Assembly: GCF_902833645.1 (NCBI RefSeq)
Contig: NZ_CADFGE010000008.1
Location: 248,001-312,000 of the forward strand
Direction of reading: 5' to 3'
DNA from: Paraburkholderia fungorum
GTDB lineage: Bacteria; Pseudomonadota; Gammaproteobacteria; Burkholderiales; Burkholderiaceae
DNA: 64,000 nucleotides
Of this stretch, positions 62,349 through 64,000 are shown piece after piece. Both the position numbers and the translations under genes were made by a program. Every line of letters begins with the position of its first letter. The first letter of the stretch is position 1. The notes beneath the pieces were generated by a model. The model searched no databases and was not told the DNA's origin. It saw only the letters and a program-made list of their open reading frames with translations.

Positions 62349-62984
62349 TCAAAGCTGCGAATCGAGCAGCGCGAAAACCCGTTCCAGCAGCTTTTCAAGC
62401 AGCGGACGGCGGCGCCAGTCGTCAAGCGTGATGCGTTTCGCGTTGACAACGTCACCGTCGAAAACGGCGGTCTGCCGGCGCGCGAAATCGCGGTCATAGA
62501 TGTTGAGATTGGCCTCGTCGTTGAGCTTGAATGAGCGGCTGTCGAAGTTAGAGTACGCACTCGCCAGGTGGATGGAATGCGTTGCCGCGGTAATCGCCAT
62601 GAGGTACATGAGCTGCATGTCGTCGCTGCCGCCGGAGGGCGAACTGCTGAACATGTGCGCGAGGCCTTCGCCTGCGGCGTCGATCTCCGGAAAGTATTGC
62701 GGGCCGTGAAGCACATTGCCCGTCGACTTGATCCAGTTGTCCATGAAGACCGCCTGCATCTGTCCTACCGCCGGGCCTTCGACGCGAAAGTGCATGTCAC
62801 GCCAGTGCTTCTCATCCTGCGCGTGCCCGCTCCACTCGTCGGCGATACCCACGCCGCCCGTAAAGCCGATGTGTCCGTCGATCACGAGCAGCTTGCGGTG
62901 CGTGCGGCCGTTCATGCGACCAAGACCGGTCCAGTGCGGCTTGTGTAGGCGCAGCAAAGAATTCAATAAGGCGAGTCCTGTCAA
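62349..62984 (-). pseudogene. Truncated cardiolipin synthase-like phospholipase D pseudogene
   Basis: The frame keeps the first HKD motif (THRKLLVIDGHIGFTGG), then MFSSSPSGGSDDMQLMYLMAIT and jumps from IHLASAY straight to SNFDSRSFKLNDEANLN. In the family the second HKD motif and roughly 75 residues lie at that junction and are missing in frame. The start of the protein is also missing: a TAG stops the frame four codons before residue 1. Length 211 against about 400-480 in the family. Both losses would abolish catalysis. Confidence 0.82.
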
Positions 62985-63186
62985 CGGCGGCTAGCTCAAA
63001 GCCTGCGAGACCGTCGATTGCGAGCCGCGACACGCGGCGCGCCTTCACAGTTTCGCCTAAGACTCGAGCTCCCCGTCCGAGTAAACGAATGGACGGGGGC
63101 CGTTGATTCGGAGCGGTTGCGACAGACATGCCGTATTACAGGCGTCGCGGATTCACGCGGAGTGATCGACTCGTCGCCCCCGGGAC

Positions 63187-63492
63187 TTACTCATCCCGGG
63201 CAACGGCAACAGGGTGGAGGACCGCAACCATTGGCGCAGCCAGCAACCATTCGCCGGCCTGCTCCCGATACCTGACGTAATGGGCGCTCTCACGGTGCGC
63301 TTCCAGCGCGGCTTCGTCCGCGTAAGCCTCGATCAGATGAAACGTGGCGGGTCGTGTGCTGTCGCGGTACAGGTCGTAGCGCCGGACGCCCGGTTCCTGC
63401 CTGCTATGCGTGAGCAGCACGCGTAGCGCTGCCTCGACGTCGGTTTCCCTTTCGGGGCGGGCCTCTAGCGTGGCAATGACTTCAATGGTCAT
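63187..63492 (-). CDS. Antibiotic biosynthesis monooxygenase (ABM) domain protein
   Basis: The 101-residue protein shows the ABM dimeric ferredoxin-like fold: IEVIATLEARPERETDVEAALRVLLTHSRQEPGVRRYDLYRDSTRP, FHLIEAYADEAALEAHRESAHY. It is like YgiN-type quinol monooxygenases. Start ATG 63492 is preceded by AAAGGAACCGTT. It is upstream of alcohol dehydrogenase remnants. Confidence 0.85.
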   Translation of the reverse strand: MTIEVIATLEARPERETDVEAALRVLLTHSRQEPGVRRYDLYRDSTRPATFHLIEAYADEAALEAHRESAHYVRYREQAGEWLLAAPMVAVLHPVAVARDE

Positions 63493-63544
63493 AACGGTTC
63501 CTTTCTATCTTACGGTTGAACTATGGGACAAGTCTGGTGGCGGC

Positions 63545-63695
63545 TCAAAGCCTGATCACCACTTTGCCCTGTGTGTGCCCTGCTTCAGCCTCACGCAATG
63601 CCGACGGCACCTCGTCGGCGCCCAACGAGCGGACGAGGTCCATCGAACGTGATGCGGTTGCGAGGACGCGCGCGCCGGCCTGGCGTGGGGATAAG
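63545..63695 (-). pseudogene. Remnant of a zinc-type alcohol/quinone oxidoreductase
   Basis: The minus strand ends at TGA 63545-63547 and reads GARVLATASRSMDLVRSLGADEV followed at once by PSALREAEAGHTQGKVVIRL. In quinone oxidoreductases these segments are separated by more than 100 residues, so an internal deletion is evident. No N-terminus is present. Confidence 0.7.
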
Positions 63696-63808
63696 AACAT
63701 TCGCCAGCTCCAGTGTTTAGTCCGTTCCTGCGTGTTGAAGAAGCAGAGATTTCATTGTGTGATTCATGCGATGGCAGTTGTGATTTTCATGGCGCGCTCC
63801 TCAAAATC

Positions 63809-64000
63809 TCAAAAGCCGGACAGCACGATCTTGCCGCGTGCCTTGCCGCTCTCGATCAACGCATGGGCGCGGCGCAGATTGGCCGCATTGATGGTGCCGA
63901 AATGGTCCGCCAGCGTCGTGCGCAGCACGCCGGCGTCGACCAGCCTGGCAACCCGGGCCAGAATATTGTGCTGCTCGATCATGTCCGGGGTCTGGTACAT
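63809..64000 (-). CDS. Zinc-binding alcohol dehydrogenase, C-terminal part (cut by window edge)
   Basis: The 63 residues visible (YQTPDMIEQHNILARVARLVDAGVLRTTLADHFGTINAANLRRAHALIESGKARGKIVLSG) match the C-terminus of zinc-type alcohol dehydrogenase family proteins. The rest lies beyond the window. The neighbouring remnant at 63545 belongs to a related protein. Confidence 0.75.
   Translation of the reverse strand: MYQTPDMIEQHNILARVARLVDAGVLRTTLADHFGTINAANLRRAHALIESGKARGKIVLSGF

Noticed and set aside
1..64000. tRNA, rRNA, CRISPR arrays, transposase genes
   Set aside because: None could be found by reading; no cloverleaf candidates, no regularly spaced repeats and no transposase motifs were seen.

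Overview
The window reads as chromosome or megaplasmid sequence of a Burkholderia-type betaproteobacterium, most likely Paraburkholderia, Caballeronia or a close relative. The basis is high GC coding, an OpcP-like general porin, many LysR/IclR/AraC regulators, several MFS carriers of the ACS, AAHS and MHS types, and the density of small catabolic operons. The genus is an inference from gene style; no rRNA or tRNA gene is present to fix it.

Layout. 1-1770: a cut-off sensor kinase with its OmpR-type regulator, and a divergent second OmpR-type regulator. 1898-7718: a tripartite RND efflux operon. 7821-13734: a LysR regulator divergent from an aconitase / MHS carrier / signal-less binding-protein operon. 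13942-17632: a hybrid histidine kinase, a LuxR-type response regulator and two tandem tiny secreted proteins. 18354-28287: proline dehydrogenase, an exported acyltransferase-like hydrolase, an NmrA/HxlR pair with a large palindromic operator, a catalase between two paralogous hydrolases, and an AraC regulator. 28351-32625: nitrilase, metallo-hydrolase and hydrolase-SnoaL fusion under a LysR gene, with a leftover tail of a second metallo-hydrolase gene. 33008-40196: an RpiR regulator divergent from a polar ABC importer, three DUF1989 proteins and allantoicase, which I read as a ureide uptake and breakdown unit. 40197-41412: a mostly non-coding patch with a phage Ash-like structured element and one small gene. 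41477-53442: an IclR-controlled cluster of lactonase-like and amidohydrolase enzymes, a RraA-type aldolase, a 2-hydroxyacid dehydrogenase, a porin and four MFS carriers. 53909-56681: a two-operator promoter, NmrA reductase, short-chain dehydrogenase and MarR regulator. 57290-59997: type II dehydroquinase, MHS carrier and IclR regulator. 60133-64000: Rrf2 regulator and epoxide-hydrolase-like gene, then a decaying stretch with a phospholipase D pseudogene and two alcohol-dehydrogenase remnants.

Functionally the window is a row of independent regulator-plus-catabolic-operon cassettes, most with a recognisable palindromic operator in the regulator/operon gap. The best candidates for undescribed biology are the triple-DUF1989/allantoicase unit, the IclR-controlled lactonase cluster, the aconitase operon with its cytosolic binding-protein-like partner, and the two-component system beside twin secreted two-cysteine peptides. 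All functional assignments come from motifs and family knowledge read by eye; no database search was run.
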